45,596 bases of DNA, taken from assembly GCA_009692825.1 (NCBI GenBank), contig SHYL01000005.1:1-45596 (forward strand), read 5' to 3'. The position numbers and the translations under genes were made by a program. Below the pieces are notes generated by a model. It saw only the letters and a program-made list of their open reading frames with translations. It searched no databases and was not told where the DNA came from. This DNA is from Dehalococcoidia bacterium. GTDB lineage: Bacteria > Chloroflexota > Dehalococcoidia > SHYB01 > SHYL01. This document shows, one piece after another, positions 43,943 through 45,596 of the stretch (within the stretch, counting starts at the first letter, position 1; the number at the start of each line of letters is the position of its first letter).

Positions 43943-43970
43943 TTGCAAACCTCAGCCTGATTTTTATAAT
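43943..43970 (+). promoter_or_regulatory. groES-groEL promoter
   Basis: TTGCAA (43943-43948) and TATAAT (43965-43970) are 16 bases apart. The predicted leader to groES is about 70 bases. The -35 begins four bases after the extended CIRCE palindrome. Confidence 0.75.
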
Positions 43971-44047
43971 CGTTAGTGACGCTCAGGGATGGCAAAACCA
44001 TACCCCTTACATGCGCAATTCAAAAACATCGAGGGAGTAATTCACCT

Positions 44048-44341
44048 ATGCCAAAAAAGCTTGAGCCTTTGGGTAACCGAGTAGTCGTTGAGCCTATGAA
44101 GCTTGATGACGTTACCAAGAGCGGACTTGTCCTTCCAGACACAGCCAAAGAGAAATCTCAGGAAGGGAAAGTTGTCGCTGTTGGTCCAGGCAGGGTTACC
44201 GACGAAGGCAAGAGAATTGAAATTGACGTTAAAGTTGGCGATAAAGTAGTTTACGCCAAGTATGCTGGCACCGAGTTCAAAGAGGATGGAAAAGATTACA
44301 TCATCATGGAAGACTCCAGCATCCTCGCAAAAATTCTTTAA
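44048..44341 (+). CDS. groES: Co-chaperonin GroES (Cpn10)
   Basis: A 97-residue GroES. It opens with KKLEPLGNRVVVEPMKLDD. SGLVLPDTAKEKSQEGKVVAVGPG contains the mobile loop that contacts GroEL, and VGDKVVYAKYAGTEFKEDG is the conserved core. It caps the GroEL ring and closes the folding chamber. An in-frame start at 43976 would add 24 residues unrelated to the family, so ATG 44048 is chosen, with GGGAG upstream. It is first in a CIRCE-controlled heat-shock operon, 24 bases before groEL. Confidence 0.97.
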   Translation: MPKKLEPLGNRVVVEPMKLDDVTKSGLVLPDTAKEKSQEGKVVAVGPGRVTDEGKRIEIDVKVGDKVVYAKYAGTEFKEDGKDYIIMEDSSILAKIL

Positions 44342-44353
44342 TTCACTTAATAA

Positions 44354-45596
<1,243 letters not shown>

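Noticed and set aside
43976-44047. Longer N terminus for GroES
   Set aside because: These bases lie just after the -10 box and encode sequence unlike GroES; ATG 44048 gives the standard length.

Overview
The window is a dense 45.6-kb stretch of a bacterial chromosome. It begins inside the 3' end of a transporter gene and ends inside groEL. Gene content suggests a Chloroflexota bacterium, possibly related to Dehalococcoidia or SAR202. The pointers are futalosine-type menaquinone genes, a class V aminotransferase next to serA, an orphan Rieske oxygenase, several TTG starts and many short mRNA leaders. No rRNA or other phylogenetic marker was analysed, so this placement is an inference. No tRNA, rRNA, CRISPR array, insertion sequence or prophage was recognised.

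Layout. Positions 1-1484 hold two tandem MFS exporters, the first partial. A TetR regulator at 1521 starts just after a 30-bp palindrome that overlaps its own promoter, and it heads a tightly packed run of late futalosine-pathway genes (mqnP, mqnM/ubiX, mqnL/ubiD, mqnE, mqnA, mqnC). mqnD lies on the other strand behind a GNAT gene. No mqnB-type nucleosidase and no final methyltransferase is present. Positions 10139-11988 encode riboflavin genes ribE and ribBA. Next come a degenerate PP2C-like gene, a CopD-like membrane protein, ftsH, a GreA with an extra N-terminal helical domain, a cation/Ca exchanger-like protein and an RNase HI-MoaC fusion. At 18820-21724 are a KimA-type potassium importer with a structured leader and, behind it, a broken GAF/winged-helix regulator. 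gyrB follows.

Positions 24428-27493 carry small membrane and hypothetical proteins plus prmC. The minus-strand operon at 27578-31228 encodes a nucleotidyltransferase, a phosphohexomutase and a PGI/PMI-type isomerase. These form a plausible hexose-phosphate to NDP-sugar (GDP-mannose-like) route. YceI, a Rieske oxygenase, tyrS, a PIN/UPF0175 toxin-antitoxin pair, a serine-pathway aminotransferase with serA, and a siroheme nitrite/sulfite reductase follow. The tail holds a secreted repeat protein interrupted by two nonsense codons, rarA, a small membrane protein and CIRCE-controlled groES-groEL.

Points most worth a second look are the TetR-linked menaquinone operon, the kimA leader RNA, two unusual domain fusions (core-binding-like/GreA and RNase HI/MoaC), two genes disabled by clear lesions, and promoters placed so close to ATG that the mRNAs are nearly leaderless.
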